Shown here one piece after another: positions 48,468 to 58,048 of a stretch of 64,000 nt of DNA; within the stretch, counting starts at the first letter, position 1, and each line of letters starts with the position of its first letter. The translations under genes were made by a program, and so were the position numbers. The notes under the pieces were generated by a model. It saw only the letters and a program-made list of their open reading frames with translations, did not search any database and was not told the origin of the DNA. The DNA is from Kineosporia corallincola (GTDB taxonomy: Bacteria > Actinomycetota > Actinomycetes > Actinomycetales > Kineosporiaceae), in NCBI RefSeq assembly GCF_018499875.1, contig NZ_JAHBAY010000001.1, forward strand, positions 62,001 through 126,000, read 5' to 3'.

Positions 48468-49589
48468 CTATCCGCGGTGCAGCCGGCGTTCCGGTTGCTC
48501 CGGGACGGGGGCGCCGGTCCCCGGGCGGCCAGGGGCGGCGGTGTGAGGTGGGCCGACCCGGCCGCGTCCGGCGCGTTTCGCCTCGTACAGCGAGGCGTCG
48601 GCGGCAGCGTACAGATCGCGCAACGGGGTCGGGCCGGGACCGGCGTGTCCCACGCCGATGCTGACGGACAGCGGCAGCTCGGTCCCGTCGCCCGCCAAAG
48701 GCAGCGGGTGACTCAGCACGCGGGTGAGCAGGCCCTGGGCCCAGCGGACGGCCTCGTCCGCCGGGAATTCCGGTAGCAGCACGGCCATCTCGTCACCGCC
48801 GAGCCTGGCGATCACCGCGCCCGGCGCGGCGTCGCCGCCCAGGAGCCCGGCCAGGTGCACCAGGGCGTCGTCCCCGATCGGGTGCCCGTGGGTGTCGTTG
48901 ATCGTCTTGAAATGGTCCAGATCGAGCAGGACCAGGGCGGCTCCGGCGCAGGAGCGGCCCTGGCGGGGCACCGGTGGCAGCACGGCGCGGTGCATCGCCT
49001 CGTCCAGCACCCGGCGGGTGACCAGACCGGTCAGCGGGTCGCGGGAGGCCTGTCCCTGGAGCAGCGCGACCAGCCGGTCCTGTCGTTGCCCGGCCAGCAC
49101 CAGGATGCCGGTCATCAGGCCGATCACCAGCGAGATCTGGAACCAGTCGAGCAGCCCGCGACTGTCCGGACGCAGCACGCCGACCACCAGGGCGTCGCCC
49201 ATCGAGCAGCTCACGGCCACCAGCAAGGCGCCCGGCGGCCGCAGGTGCGTGGCCGCGAACAGAGCCGGCAGGCACAACATCACCTGGGCCCCGGCCGAGG
49301 AGTCCTGGGTGGCCAGGTTCAGCGTCACCACCACCGCCAGCCCGAGGATCGGGGCGACCAGCAGCAGGACGTTCAGCCACGTGACGGGCAGCCGCCGGGT
49401 TATCAGGACCGTGGCGAGCCCGAGCAGGACCACCGGCGCGCCGAAGCTCATCGCCCGCTGGGCCGGTGACTCGGGCATGTCGAGGCTCGACAGCGGCACG
49501 GCGGCGGCGGACAGCAGGAAGATCCAGAACGCCGTCAGTGCGGCCGCTCTCGGATTCCGGGCGGCCAGCCCCGAACGCGCCCAGTCCAC
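48468..49589 (-). CDS. Membrane-bound diguanylate cyclase (GGDEF domain)
   Basis: A 373-residue protein. About six membrane segments (residues 18-195) are followed by a GGDEF domain: SRDPLTGLVTRRVLDEAM, LVLLDLDHFKTINDTHGHPIGDDAL and RLGGDEMAVLLPE. The signature is GGDEM in place of GGDEF; metal and GTP ligands are otherwise present. The RxxD inhibitory site expected before the signature is missing. The GTG at 49587-49589 lies 5 nt after the AraC stop, so the pair is probably an operon. The frame remains open far upstream inside araC on another reading, which I reject. Confidence 0.84.
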   Translation of the reverse strand: MDWARSGLAARNPRAAALTAFWIFLLSAAAVPLSSLDMPESPAQRAMSFGAPVVLLGLATVLITRRLPVTWLNVLLLVAPILGLAVVVTLNLATQDSSAGAQVMLCLPALFAATHLRPPGALLVAVSCSMGDALVVGVLRPDSRGLLDWFQISLVIGLMTGILVLAGQRQDRLVALLQGQASRDPLTGLVTRRVLDEAMHRAVLPPVPRQGRSCAGAALVLLDLDHFKTINDTHGHPIGDDALVHLAGLLGGDAAPGAVIARLGGDEMAVLLPEFPADEAVRWAQGLLTRVLSHPLPLAGDGTELPLSVSIGVGHAGPGPTPLRDLYAAADASLYEAKRAGRGRVGPPHTAAPGRPGTGAPVPEQPERRLHRG

Positions 49590-49594
49590 AAGGT

Positions 49595-50410
49595 CTACTC
49601 GGTCGGCCGGCCCGTGGACTTCAGCCCGGCGAACCGGCCGGGTGTGGTGCCCAGCATCCGGCGGAAGTGCCGGGCCAGGTGCGACTGGTCGTAGAACCCG
49701 GCCAGCACGGCCGCCCGGGCCGGGGGCTCGCCGGTCAGCAGCAGGCGTCGCGCCCGCTCCACCCGCCGCCCGGTCAGGTACTGGTGCGGGGGCATCCCGA
49801 ACTCCCGGGTGAATGCCCGCACCAGGTGGGTCGGGTGGCTGTGCAGGGTCTGCGCGGCGTCTTCCAGGGTGACGCCCTCGACCACCTGCGCGTCGAGCAG
49901 GTCGCGCAGGTCGTGGGCCAGGCCGGCCCGGTGCCCGGGCGCTGCGGGCGCGTCGCCGAGCAGCCCGAGGAAGCGTTCCCGGATCATCGCCAGCCGGCTG
50001 GCCGCCTCCAGGTTCTCGGTGCGCCGGGCCAGCGCCACGTTCAGCTGGTGCACCCGGCGGCGCAGCAGCGGGTCGGCGAAGCTCGGGGTGCGGATCGCGG
50101 CGTTTACCAGCCCCGGGCCGAACTGGGTGTCGTCGAGGTAGACCACGCGCTTGCGGAACCCGCCCGGCCCGGCCGCCTTGCCGTCGTGCGGCACACCGGG
50201 CGGCAGCAGGGTGACGAACGAGGTCATCACGCCGTGCTCGTGCCGGCCCAGGTGGTAGCGAACGATGCCGGAGTCGAGCAGCATCAGGGTCCACGTGTCG
50301 TGGGCGTGCATCGGGTAGGCGTGCCGGTGGAAGCGGGCGTGCAGCACCTCCGGCACGCCGCTCACGCCCGGTTGCCACGCCGTCAGCTCCGGCGCCCGGT
50401 CCGCCGTCAT
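49595..50410 (-). CDS. AraC-family transcriptional regulator
   Basis: A 271-residue regulator. The N-terminal cupin-like domain has MHAHDTWTLMLLDSG and a LLPPGVPHDG loop. The C-terminal tandem HTH (about 175-265) has TLEDAAQTLHSHPTHLVRAFTREFGMPPHQYLTGRRVERARRLL, read as separate motifs, and GFYDQSHLARHFRRMLGTTPGRF. The ATG at 50408-50410 is chosen; no ribosome site is visible. It is divergent from the DUF2000 gene, which it may control. Confidence 0.88.
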   Translation of the reverse strand: MTADRAPELTAWQPGVSGVPEVLHARFHRHAYPMHAHDTWTLMLLDSGIVRYHLGRHEHGVMTSFVTLLPPGVPHDGKAAGPGGFRKRVVYLDDTQFGPGLVNAAIRTPSFADPLLRRRVHQLNVALARRTENLEAASRLAMIRERFLGLLGDAPAAPGHRAGLAHDLRDLLDAQVVEGVTLEDAAQTLHSHPTHLVRAFTREFGMPPHQYLTGRRVERARRLLLTGEPPARAAVLAGFYDQSHLARHFRRMLGTTPGRFAGLKSTGRPTE

Positions 50411-50448
50411 GCCAAGAACGTACAAGAGCCGGCCCGCCGCCGGGGACG

Positions 50449-50922
50449 ATGATCAGCCGTGTGGTGACTGAATTGATGACGACGAACAGCCCCGGCGCCG
50501 ACCTGGCCCCGATCCGTTTCGACACCAAGATCGCCGTGCTGCTGCGTGACGACCTCGCCGTCTGGCAACGCCTCAACGTGTGCGCGTTCCTGGTCAGCGG
50601 CATCACCGCGGCGCACCCGCAGCTGGTCGGAGATCCCTACGAGGACGCCGACGGCACGCCCTACCTGGCCATGCTGCGCCAGCCGGTGCTGGTGTTCCAG
50701 GGCAGCGCCGACGTGCTCACGAGCGCCCACACCAGGGCCATCGGCCGGGAGCTGCCGATGTCGCTGTTCACCAGCGAGCTCTTCGCCTCCGGCAACGACC
50801 GGGACAACCGGGCCGCGGTGGCCGCGGTGCCCCGCGCCGAGCTGGATCTGGTGGGCCTGGCCGTGCACGGGCCGAAGAACGCCGTGGACAAGGTGCTCAA
50901 GGGCGCGGTGATGCACCCCTGA
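50449..50922 (+). CDS. DUF2000 family protein
   Basis: A 157-residue protein of the DUF2000 family (peptidyl-tRNA-hydrolase-like fold). It has KIAVLLRDDLAVWQRLNVCAFLVSGI near the N-terminus, and LVGLAVHGPKNAVDKVLKG at the end. Alternative starts exist at 50461 and 50476. Function is unknown. It is divergent from an AraC regulator, a frequent pairing for this family as I recall. Confidence 0.82.
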   Translation: MISRVVTELMTTNSPGADLAPIRFDTKIAVLLRDDLAVWQRLNVCAFLVSGITAAHPQLVGDPYEDADGTPYLAMLRQPVLVFQGSADVLTSAHTRAIGRELPMSLFTSELFASGNDRDNRAAVAAVPRAELDLVGLAVHGPKNAVDKVLKGAVMHP

Positions 50923-50932
50923 CTCGGCCGGC

Positions 50933-53401
50933 TCAGCTGCGCAGGCGCTTCATCTCCGGGTCGAACAGCGGCTCGGCGGCGACCGTGGCGTGCAGGCGGC
51001 GGTCGAAGTAGCCGATCTCCACCCGCTCGCCGGGCACCGAGAGCTCGGTGGGCAGCCAGGCGTAGGCGATCGGGGCGTTGACCGTGTAACCGTAGGCCGC
51101 ACTGGTGACATGACCGACGCAGGCGCCGTCGCGGTAGACCGGCTCCTTGCCGAGCGGCTGGTCGTAGGTCGTGGTGCCGTCGGTGTCGCCGGCGTCGTCG
51201 ATCAGCAGGCAGGTCAGCCGCCGCCGCACGTCCTCCCGCCGGGCGAGCACGGCCTCCCGCCCCAGGAACGACTCCTTCTGGAGCCGGACGGCGAAGTCCA
51301 GGCCGGCCTCCCAGGGGTCGTGCTCGAAGGTCATGTCGGTGCCGAACGAGCGGTAGCCCTTCTCCAGCCGCAGGCTGTTGAACGCACCCCGCCCGGCGGC
51401 GATCAGGCCGTGCTCCTGCCCCGCCGCCCAGAGCGTGTCCCAGAGCTTCTGGCCCTGGTCGGAGGTGGTGTAGAGCTCCCAGCCGAGTTCGCCGACGTAC
51501 GACAGGCGCATGGCCGTGACCGGGACGAAGCCGACCTGGATCTGCTGGGCGCGGAAGTATTTCTGGCCCTCGGCGGAGACATCGGCCCCGGTCAGCGGGG
51601 CCAGCACGTCGCGCGCCCGGGGCCCCCACAGGCCGATGCAGCAGGTGCCCGCGGTGATGTCGCGGATCTGGGTGAGACCGTCGCCGGGTAGCTGCCGGGT
51701 GAGCCAGGCCTCGTCGAGGGCGCCGTTGGCCCCCACCTGGTAGCGCTCGCGGCCCAGCCGGGCGATGGTGACGTCGCTGCGGATGCCGCCGTCTTCGTCG
51801 AGCAGCAGGCCGTAGGTGATGGAACCGACCGACTTGTCGACGTTGCCGGTGAACACCCGCTGGAGGAAGGCGGTGGCGCCCCGCCCGGTGACCTCCAGCC
51901 GCTTCAGCGCCGTCATGTCGAACATCGAGACCTGCTCGCGGGTGTGCCGGGCCTCGGCCGCGACGATCGGCGACCAGTAGCGGGACGCCCAGGCGTCCGG
52001 GGTGGGCGCCGGATAGTGCTGCACCAGTGCGGCGTTCGAGCGGTACCACTGCGGCCGTTCCCAGCCGGAGGCTTCCAGGAACATGCCGCCGAGCTCTTGC
52101 TGACGGTGGTGGAACGGGGTGACGCGCAGCGGCCGGGGGTGTTCCATCGGCTGGAGCGGGTGCTTGATGTCGTACACCTCAACGAAGTTCTGGCAGTCCC
52201 GGGTGAGCACGTAATCCGGCGTCAGCTGGTGGCTCTCGAACCTGTTGACGTCGCACTCGTGCAGGTCGAAGGTGGAGCAGTGGCCCTCGACCAGCCACTC
52301 CGCCATCGCCGCCGCCACCCCGGCCGAGTGCGTCACCCAGACCGCCTCGGCCACCCAGAACCCCTCCACCGCGGCCGAGGGGCCGAGCAGCGGGAAGTCG
52401 TCGGTGGTGAACGAGAAGATGCCGTTGATGCCCTCGACCACCGCGCTGCCCCCGAGATCCGGTAGCAGCCGCTGACTCTCGGTCCAGGCCGGGGCGAAGT
52501 CGGCGGGGGTGAACGGCAGCACCGAGGGCATGTCTTCGGCCTCGCGCACCCCCGGCACGTCGGAGAGCCGCACCGGCATCGGGCGGTGCCCGTAGTAACC
52601 GATGCCCAGGCCGTCGAAGTTCTCGCGGTAGTAGAGGTCGGCATCTTGATGCCGCAGGATCGGCCGGGTGGCCTCGTCGGTGGTCCCGGCCAGCGACGGG
52701 ACCGGCGTGGTCCAGGCCAGCTGATGGCCCAGCGGCGTGAGCGGCAGCGTCATGCCGACCATGGCAGCCACCTTCGGACCCCAGAACCCGGCGCAACAGA
52801 CCACGATGTCGGCCTCGATGTCGCCCTGGTCGGTGCGGACCCCGGTGACCTTCAGCCCGTCGTCGGTGCGCAGGACGTCGAGCACCTCGTGCCGGTCGAG
52901 CACCGAGACGCCCCGCGCCCGTGCCCGCCGCAACTGCGCCTCGACCGCGCGCACGGCCTTGGCCAGCCCGTCGGTGGGCAGATGCAGCCCGCCCAGCACC
53001 ACCGACTCGTCGAGCATCGGCCACAGCCGGGAACATTCGGCCGGGGTGATCACCCGCGCGTCGAGACCCCAGGCTGTGGCCCAGCCGGCCCGGCGGTGCA
53101 ACTCGGCCAGCCGCTCCGGGGTGGTGGCCACCTCCAGCCCGCCCACCTGGAGGAAGCACGGCTCGCCGTCCAGGTCGAGCGAAACCAGTTTCTCCACCGT
53201 GTACTTCGCCAGCTGCGCCATGGTCTTGGAGGAGTTGGTCTGGAACACCAGGCCGGGCGCGTGCGACGAGGATCCACCAGGCCTGGGCAGCTCGCCCTGC
53301 TCCACCACGGTGATCTGTGTCCAGCCCCGCTCCGACAGCTCGTCGGCCAGAGCCGCCCCGACCACACCTGCTCCGACGATGACGACGCGCGGTCCGGACA
53401 T
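50933..53401 (-). CDS. FAD-dependent oxidoreductase, dimethylglycine oxidase/dehydrogenase-like
   Basis: An 822-residue enzyme with the architecture of Arthrobacter globiformis dimethylglycine oxidase (about 830 residues): an N-terminal DAO domain with VVIVGAGVVGAALADEL (residues 6-22), His47 in GGSSSHAPGL as the likely covalent-FAD His, an FAO_M linker, and C-terminal GCV_T domains (about 430-822). It should demethylate N,N-dimethylglycine to sarcosine and hand the methylene group to folate. The ATG at 53399-53401 has AGGAGG upstream. Its promoter carries one of the four shared dyads. Sarcosine dehydrogenase is the main alternative. Confidence 0.85.
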   Translation of the reverse strand: MSGPRVVIVGAGVVGAALADELSERGWTQITVVEQGELPRPGGSSSHAPGLVFQTNSSKTMAQLAKYTVEKLVSLDLDGEPCFLQVGGLEVATTPERLAELHRRAGWATAWGLDARVITPAECSRLWPMLDESVVLGGLHLPTDGLAKAVRAVEAQLRRARARGVSVLDRHEVLDVLRTDDGLKVTGVRTDQGDIEADIVVCCAGFWGPKVAAMVGMTLPLTPLGHQLAWTTPVPSLAGTTDEATRPILRHQDADLYYRENFDGLGIGYYGHRPMPVRLSDVPGVREAEDMPSVLPFTPADFAPAWTESQRLLPDLGGSAVVEGINGIFSFTTDDFPLLGPSAAVEGFWVAEAVWVTHSAGVAAAMAEWLVEGHCSTFDLHECDVNRFESHQLTPDYVLTRDCQNFVEVYDIKHPLQPMEHPRPLRVTPFHHRQQELGGMFLEASGWERPQWYRSNAALVQHYPAPTPDAWASRYWSPIVAAEARHTREQVSMFDMTALKRLEVTGRGATAFLQRVFTGNVDKSVGSITYGLLLDEDGGIRSDVTIARLGRERYQVGANGALDEAWLTRQLPGDGLTQIRDITAGTCCIGLWGPRARDVLAPLTGADVSAEGQKYFRAQQIQVGFVPVTAMRLSYVGELGWELYTTSDQGQKLWDTLWAAGQEHGLIAAGRGAFNSLRLEKGYRSFGTDMTFEHDPWEAGLDFAVRLQKESFLGREAVLARREDVRRRLTCLLIDDAGDTDGTTTYDQPLGKEPVYRDGACVGHVTSAAYGYTVNAPIAYAWLPTELSVPGERVEIGYFDRRLHATVAAEPLFDPEMKRLRS

Positions 53402-53438
53402 GGACGGCCTCCTGGGCGATCGATGGCGATCAAACGGA

Positions 53439-53453
53439 ATGCGTATGGCGCAA
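53439..53453. promoter_or_regulatory. Shared dyad, site A (upstream of dimethylglycine oxidase-like gene)
   Basis: ATGCG-TATGG-CGCAA, one mismatch from TTGCG-N5-CGCAA, 37 bp upstream of the start codon. A direct repeat GCGCAACTCG occurs at 53448-53457 and again at 53467-53476. Probable IclR-type operator. Confidence 0.6.
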
Positions 53454-53587
53454 CTCGGATCATCAAGCGCAACTCGACTGTCCAACGTCGGACGCGGTGC
53501 GTCAAGAGGCAAGTACGTGTGAAGTGCGCCGGGCGTCGTCGGGAGCTCATCGTCGTCCAAAATTGTTGCCCGGTAACGCAAACGAAA

Positions 53588-53619
53588 CCGGGGCGGCGGC
53601 CGTCAGGCCACCACCCCGG
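53588..53619 (-). terminator. Intrinsic terminator of the ABC importer operon
   Basis: A 14-bp stem with two G-T pairs around a TGAC loop, followed on the minus strand by TTTCGTTT. It lies 17 nt after the stop codon of the substrate-binding protein gene and separates it from the next gene. Confidence 0.85.
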
Positions 53620-53636
53620 AACCGTGCCGGACAGCG

Positions 53637-54608
53637 CTACTTCAGCCAGGCGTCGACCTTGTCCTGGTTGGCGTCGACCCACTTCTTGGCCGCGTCCTCG
53701 TAGTCCATCTTGTCTTCGGCGATGTACTTGGCGACCTCGTTCTGGTCGTCGTTGGTCCAGCTGAAGTTCTTCACCAGCTCGGCCGCCGCACTGCCGGAGT
53801 TCATGAACTCGGTGCGGGCGTACTTGGTCAGCGGGGTCTCCGGGTAGTCGCAGTCGACCTTCTCCGGGTCGGCGTCGCAACCCTCCTCATAGGTGGGCAG
53901 ATCCACCTTGACCAGCGGCACCTCGGACAGGAACCACTGCGGCGTGTAGAAGTAACCGAGCAGCGGCTCCTTCTTCTCCTCGGCCTGCCGGAAGGCCGTG
54001 ATCAGTGCGGCCTCACTGCCCGCGTAGACCACCTTGTAGTCCAGGTCGAGGTTCTTCACCAGGGCCTCGTCGTTGGTGACGTACGACGGGTCGCCGTCGA
54101 GCACCTGGCCCTTGTCACCCGACTCCGAGGTCTTGAACAGGTCGGCGTACTTGTTCAGGTTCTTGTAATCGGTGATGTCCGGGTACTTCTCGGCCATCCA
54201 CGGCGGCACGAACCAGCCGATCTGGCCGACATTGCCGTTCTCGCCGACCTTCTCGGCCACCTTCTGCTCGTCGACGTACTGCTTCTCCAGGTCGGGGTGG
54301 CCCCAGTCCTCGAGGATCACGTCGATCTCGCCGGAGGCGAAGCCCTGCCAGGACACCTCCTCGGTGAGGTCCTTGGTGTTCACCGTGCAGCCCAGCTCGT
54401 TCTCGGCCACGTACTGCACCACGGCGACGTCGGCCTCGTAGCCGACCCAGGGGTTGACCGCGATGTTGACGGTGCCACAGTCCTCGCCGGAACCGCCCCC
54501 CGAGCTCGCGCTGCCGGACTCGATGGTCTGACCGCCGCACCCGGCCAGGAGCAGGGCGACCGCCGCCGCACCTGTCACGACCCTCCTGGCCTTCACATTG
54601 TCACGCAA
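53637..54608 (-). CDS. Glycine betaine/choline-type ABC transporter substrate-binding lipoprotein
   Basis: A 323-residue OpuAC/ProX-family lipoprotein. The signal peptide ends in the lipobox LLAG-Cys24. The mature part has NIAVNPWVGYEADVAVVQY, DLTEEVSWQGFASGEIDVILEDWG and several Trp (WFVPPWMAEKYP; TPQWFL) of the kind that form the aromatic cage for quaternary amines. The TTG start at 54606-54608 is preferred because AGGAGG lies 9 nt upstream; a GTG is available 12 nt further in. It is the last gene of the importer operon. Confidence 0.92.
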   Translation of the reverse strand: MRDNVKARRVVTGAAAVALLLAGCGGQTIESGSASSGGGSGEDCGTVNIAVNPWVGYEADVAVVQYVAENELGCTVNTKDLTEEVSWQGFASGEIDVILEDWGHPDLEKQYVDEQKVAEKVGENGNVGQIGWFVPPWMAEKYPDITDYKNLNKYADLFKTSESGDKGQVLDGDPSYVTNDEALVKNLDLDYKVVYAGSEAALITAFRQAEEKKEPLLGYFYTPQWFLSEVPLVKVDLPTYEEGCDADPEKVDCDYPETPLTKYARTEFMNSGSAAAELVKNFSWTNDDQNEVAKYIAEDKMDYEDAAKKWVDANQDKVDAWLK

Positions 54609-54640
54609 AGCTTTTCATCCTCCTGATGATGGCTTCCAGA

Positions 54641-56590
54641 TCAGATACTGCGCCGGCGATCCGCTGCCGCCTGGGTGATTCGGTTGAGCATGATGCCCAG
54701 GATGACGATGGCGAAGCCCGCGGTGAGCCCCTTGCCGAACAGCTCTCCCTGCGAGAAGCCCGCCACCACGTCGTATCCCAGCGCGCCGGCGCCGACCAGG
54801 CCGCCGACCACGATCATCGCGAGCACGTAGCAGATGCCCTGGTTGGCCGCGAGCACCAGCGATTGCCGGGCCATCGGCAGCTGTACCTTCCAGATGGTCT
54901 GCCAGCTGCTGGATCCGGAGGCCGTGGCGGCCTCCACCGCGGTGGCCGGCACGGCGGTGATGCCGTCGGCCACGATCTTGATCGCCACCGGGGCGGCGTA
55001 GAGCACGGCGGCCAGGACGGCGGTGAACCGGCTGGCCGCGAACAGCGCCAGGAACGGCACCAGGTAGACGAACGGCGGCATCACCTGGAGCGCGTCGAGT
55101 ACCGGGCGGATCACCAGGTCGGCCCGCCGGCTGCGGGCCATCCAGACGCCGATCGCCACGCCCAGCAGCATGGTGGCGGCGGTGGCCAGCAGGGTGGCGG
55201 CCAGGGTGGTCATGCTGTCTTGCCAGAGCCCGCTGAACACCAGGCCGGCCACGCAGACGGCGGTGACCACGGTGACGCGCAGGTTGCCCAGCAGGTAGGC
55301 CAGCGCCAGCAGCAGCGCCGCGACCAGCCACCAGGGCGACTCGACCAGCAGGGTCTGGAGCGGGTCGAGCAGCAGGGCGGTGGCGGTGTCTTTCAGCCAG
55401 CCGGTGACGTCGGACAGGTTGCTGGTCAGCCAGTCGGCGAAACTGCCGCTGTGCCGGGCGATGTCGTCGCCGATGTTGTAGTCGGAGGGGAACTCGGCGG
55501 CCCACACGTAGGTGCGCGAGAGGTACACGGCGAAGATCGCCCCGAGGCCGGCCACCCCGAGCAGCGGAAGCCGGAACCGGGAGGGACGCCGGGAACGCCG
55601 GGCCGCCGCGGCGGTGGTGAGCCGGTCCAGCACGATCGCCATCACCACGATCGCCAGGCCGGCGTTGAAGGAGACGCCGACGTCGAGGGTCTGGAGCGCC
55701 TTGAGGATGGTCTTGCCCAGGCCGGGTGCGTCGATCAGCGCCGCCACCGTGGCCATGGACAGGGCCGCCATGATGGTCTGGTTCAGGCCGAGCACGATGG
55801 TGCGCGCCGACATCGGCAGCAGAACCCCGACCAGGCGCTGGAAACCGGTGGCTCCCAGCGATTCCGAGGCCTCCACGCTGGCCCGCGGCACCGAGCGGAT
55901 GCCGTGCGCGGTGTAGCGCACGGCCGGGGGCAGGGCGTAGACCAGGGTGACCAGGGTGGCCGAGGCCGGCCCGATCAGGAAGAGCAGGGTGAACGGCGCC
56001 AGGTAGACGAACGTCGGCATCGTCTGCAAAAAGTCGAGAACCGGTGTGACGACGGCGTTCACCCGGTCGGACAGGCCCGCCCAGATGCCCAGCGGCACCC
56101 CGATGACCAGAGCCAGGAGGACGGCGGAGAGGGTGAGGGCGAGCGTGTCCATGCTCTCTTCCCACAGCCCCTGGAGACCGATGAACAGGAAACCCGCCAC
56201 CACCAGCAGGGCCACCCGCAGTGTGGCGAAGGCCAGCGCCAGCAGGGTGAGGATCGCCACCACTCCGAGCCAGCCGATCACCGGCACGGGACGGCCGAAA
56301 CTCGGCTGGGAGATCAGGTTCTGGAACAGTGTGGTGAGACCGTCGACGAAGGCCCGGATCTCGTTGAAGAAGTAGAGGAACAGCGGGCTGTCGTTGCGGT
56401 TGGCCGACACCCAGTGGTTGACGTCGTTGAACCAGCGGTGTAGCGCCGTGGTGTCGGAGGGCACCAGCGAGAGCGTGTTCACGCCGCGCAGGATCGCCCC
56501 GAGCACCACGAACACCACGAGCACGGCGGCGATCACGCGCCCTCGGCCGGGTCTGGCCAGGGCCGCGCGGGAGGCGGTGAGAACGGTCAC
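54641..56590 (-). CDS. Glycine betaine/choline-type ABC transporter permease (two fused permease domains)
   Basis: A 649-residue integral membrane protein holding two ProW/OpuAB-like permease units. Each unit repeats a conserved layout: [27 protein letters not shown] and [22 protein letters not shown] in the first; [25 protein letters not shown] and [22 protein letters not shown] in the second. Most ProW proteins have one unit and dimerise, so the fusion supplies both halves. The GTG start overlaps the ATPase stop (GTGA). Confidence 0.92.
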   Translation of the reverse strand: MTVLTASRAALARPGRGRVIAAVLVVFVVLGAILRGVNTLSLVPSDTTALHRWFNDVNHWVSANRNDSPLFLYFFNEIRAFVDGLTTLFQNLISQPSFGRPVPVIGWLGVVAILTLLALAFATLRVALLVVAGFLFIGLQGLWEESMDTLALTLSAVLLALVIGVPLGIWAGLSDRVNAVVTPVLDFLQTMPTFVYLAPFTLLFLIGPASATLVTLVYALPPAVRYTAHGIRSVPRASVEASESLGATGFQRLVGVLLPMSARTIVLGLNQTIMAALSMATVAALIDAPGLGKTILKALQTLDVGVSFNAGLAIVVMAIVLDRLTTAAAARRSRRPSRFRLPLLGVAGLGAIFAVYLSRTYVWAAEFPSDYNIGDDIARHSGSFADWLTSNLSDVTGWLKDTATALLLDPLQTLLVESPWWLVAALLLALAYLLGNLRVTVVTAVCVAGLVFSGLWQDSMTTLAATLLATAATMLLGVAIGVWMARSRRADLVIRPVLDALQVMPPFVYLVPFLALFAASRFTAVLAAVLYAAPVAIKIVADGITAVPATAVEAATASGSSSWQTIWKVQLPMARQSLVLAANQGICYVLAMIVVGGLVGAGALGYDVVAGFSQGELFGKGLTAGFAIVILGIMLNRITQAAADRRRSI

Positions 56591-57675
56591 CGGGCGCCCG
56601 CCACGATCGCGAGAATCTCTTCGTCGCCGACGATTCCGAGCAGTTTGCCGTTCTCGACCACCCGCACCGGGCGATGGCTCTCCAGCACCACGCGGGTGGC
56701 GTCGCGGATCACCGTGCCGGGCGGCAGCTCCGGGCCGTCGACCGGGTCGTCGTCGGTGACCGGGCGCATGATCCAGCGCAGCGTCAGCACGTCGCCCTTG
56801 GGCACGTCGGAGACGAAGTCACGCACGTAGTCGTCGGCCGGGGCCCCGACCAGCTCGTCGCCGGTGCCGATCTGTACCGGCCGGCCGTCACGCATGATCA
56901 GGATGCGGTCGCCGAGCTTGAGTGCCTCGGACAGGTCGTGGGTGATGAACACCATGGTCTTGCCCAGCTCGCGGTGCAGCCGGATGACCTCGTTCTGCAT
57001 GTCCCGCCGGATCAGCGGGTCGAGCGCGCTGAACGGCTCGTCGAACAGCATCAGGTCGGGCTCCACGGCCAGCGCGCGGGCCAGGCCGACCCGCTGCTGC
57101 ATGCCGCCGGAGAGCTGGTCGGGGTAGGAGTTCTCGTAGCCGGACAGGCCGACCAGCTCGATCACCTCCAGCGCCCGGGCACGGCGTTCGGCCTTGCCCG
57201 CGCCGCGCACCTCCAGCCCGTAGGCCACGTTGTCGACCACGCGCCGGTGGGGGAGCAGCCCGAAGTTCTGGAACACCATGGAGAACTTGTGACGACGGAG
57301 TTCACGCAGGCGCCTGGCGTCGGCCTGGAGGAGGTTCTCGCCCTCGAAGACCACCGAGCCGGCGGTCGGCTCGATCAGCCGGGTGAGACACCGCACCAGC
57401 GTGGACTTACCGGAGCCGGACAGGCCCATCACCACGAACACCTCTCCCGGCGCCACGTCGAACGAGACGTCGCGCACCGCGATGGTGTTGCCGGTGCGTT
57501 GCATCAGCTCCCGGCGGGGCAGCTCGCACAGATCGGAGTTCTTCGGCACCGCAGCGGCTTTCGGTCCGAAGACCATCCAGAGGTCGCGCACCGAGATCAA
57601 TGGCTGCTGGGTGGGGCCGGTGGTGCTGCCGGGCTCCGCGGTCAGGTCGTGGCTGTCCTCGGTGACGGCGGCCAT
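56587..57675 (-). CDS. Glycine betaine/choline-type ABC transporter ATP-binding protein
   Basis: A 362-residue ProV/OpuAA-type ATPase. Walker A is [14 protein letters not shown], the signature is [16 protein letters not shown] and Walker B is [15 protein letters not shown]-terminal CBS-like part ([19 protein letters not shown]), partly degenerate, may sense osmolarity or ionic strength. The ATG at 57673-57675 has GGAGAGGTGA upstream. First gene of the three-gene importer operon. Confidence 0.93.
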   Translation of the reverse strand: MAAVTEDSHDLTAEPGSTTGPTQQPLISVRDLWMVFGPKAAAVPKNSDLCELPRRELMQRTGNTIAVRDVSFDVAPGEVFVVMGLSGSGKSTLVRCLTRLIEPTAGSVVFEGENLLQADARRLRELRRHKFSMVFQNFGLLPHRRVVDNVAYGLEVRGAGKAERRARALEVIELVGLSGYENSYPDQLSGGMQQRVGLARALAVEPDLMLFDEPFSALDPLIRRDMQNEVIRLHRELGKTMVFITHDLSEALKLGDRILIMRDGRPVQIGTGDELVGAPADDYVRDFVSDVPKGDVLTLRWIMRPVTDDDPVDGPELPPGTVIRDATRVVLESHRPVRVVENGKLLGIVGDEEILAIVAGAR

Positions 57676-57745
57676 CGCTCACCTCTCCTGATCAATCCGA
57701 AACGGGGTCGAACGGCCCTGACGATGCCTCGAACTTGATGAAATG

Positions 57746-57760
57746 TTGCGTATGGCGCAC
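57746..57760. promoter_or_regulatory. Shared dyad, site B (upstream of the ABC importer operon)
   Basis: TTGCG-TATGG-CGCAC, with G before and AAC after (GTTGCG...CGCACAAC), 70 bp upstream of the importer start codon. Ten of its bases in a row are identical to site A. Probable IclR-type operator. Confidence 0.62.
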
Positions 57761-57942
57761 AACGGTTCTTGTTGAGGCACACACTGTGCCCAGTGCGAGG
57801 TCATGGTCAAGGTATGGCGTCGTTTCGGTGTGGTTAATCTAGCGAAGACTGAACGTACCGCTTCAGTCACTTCGCCGGATTGTGATGTGCCCGAGCGTCG
57901 ACCGATAATTCACTCTCTGTCACCATTGGCGCATCATGCGGT

Positions 57943-57991
57943 GCTGGAGGAGAGCCGTGGGGCGGAATGCACCCGGCGGTTCTCCTCCAGC
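57943..57991 (-). terminator. Hairpin downstream of betA
   Basis: A 15-bp stem (GCTGGAGGAGAGCCG against CGGTTCTCCTCCAGC, one G-T pair) with a 19-nt loop, 57 nt past the betA stop. It has no T-run. Confidence 0.55.
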
Positions 57992-58048
57992 TTGATGACG
58001 ATGGTTCGAAAGTTGTTGGAGAGGGCGCCTGTCCGGGTTATGGGCGGC

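Larger units (their letters stand above)
57676..58048. other. Intergenic region between the importer operon and betA
   Basis: A 373-nt gap between two minus-strand genes. It contains dyad site B (57746-57760) upstream of the importer and a betA-side terminator-like hairpin (57943-57991). I see no protein gene; short frames here have no family features. Confidence 0.55.
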
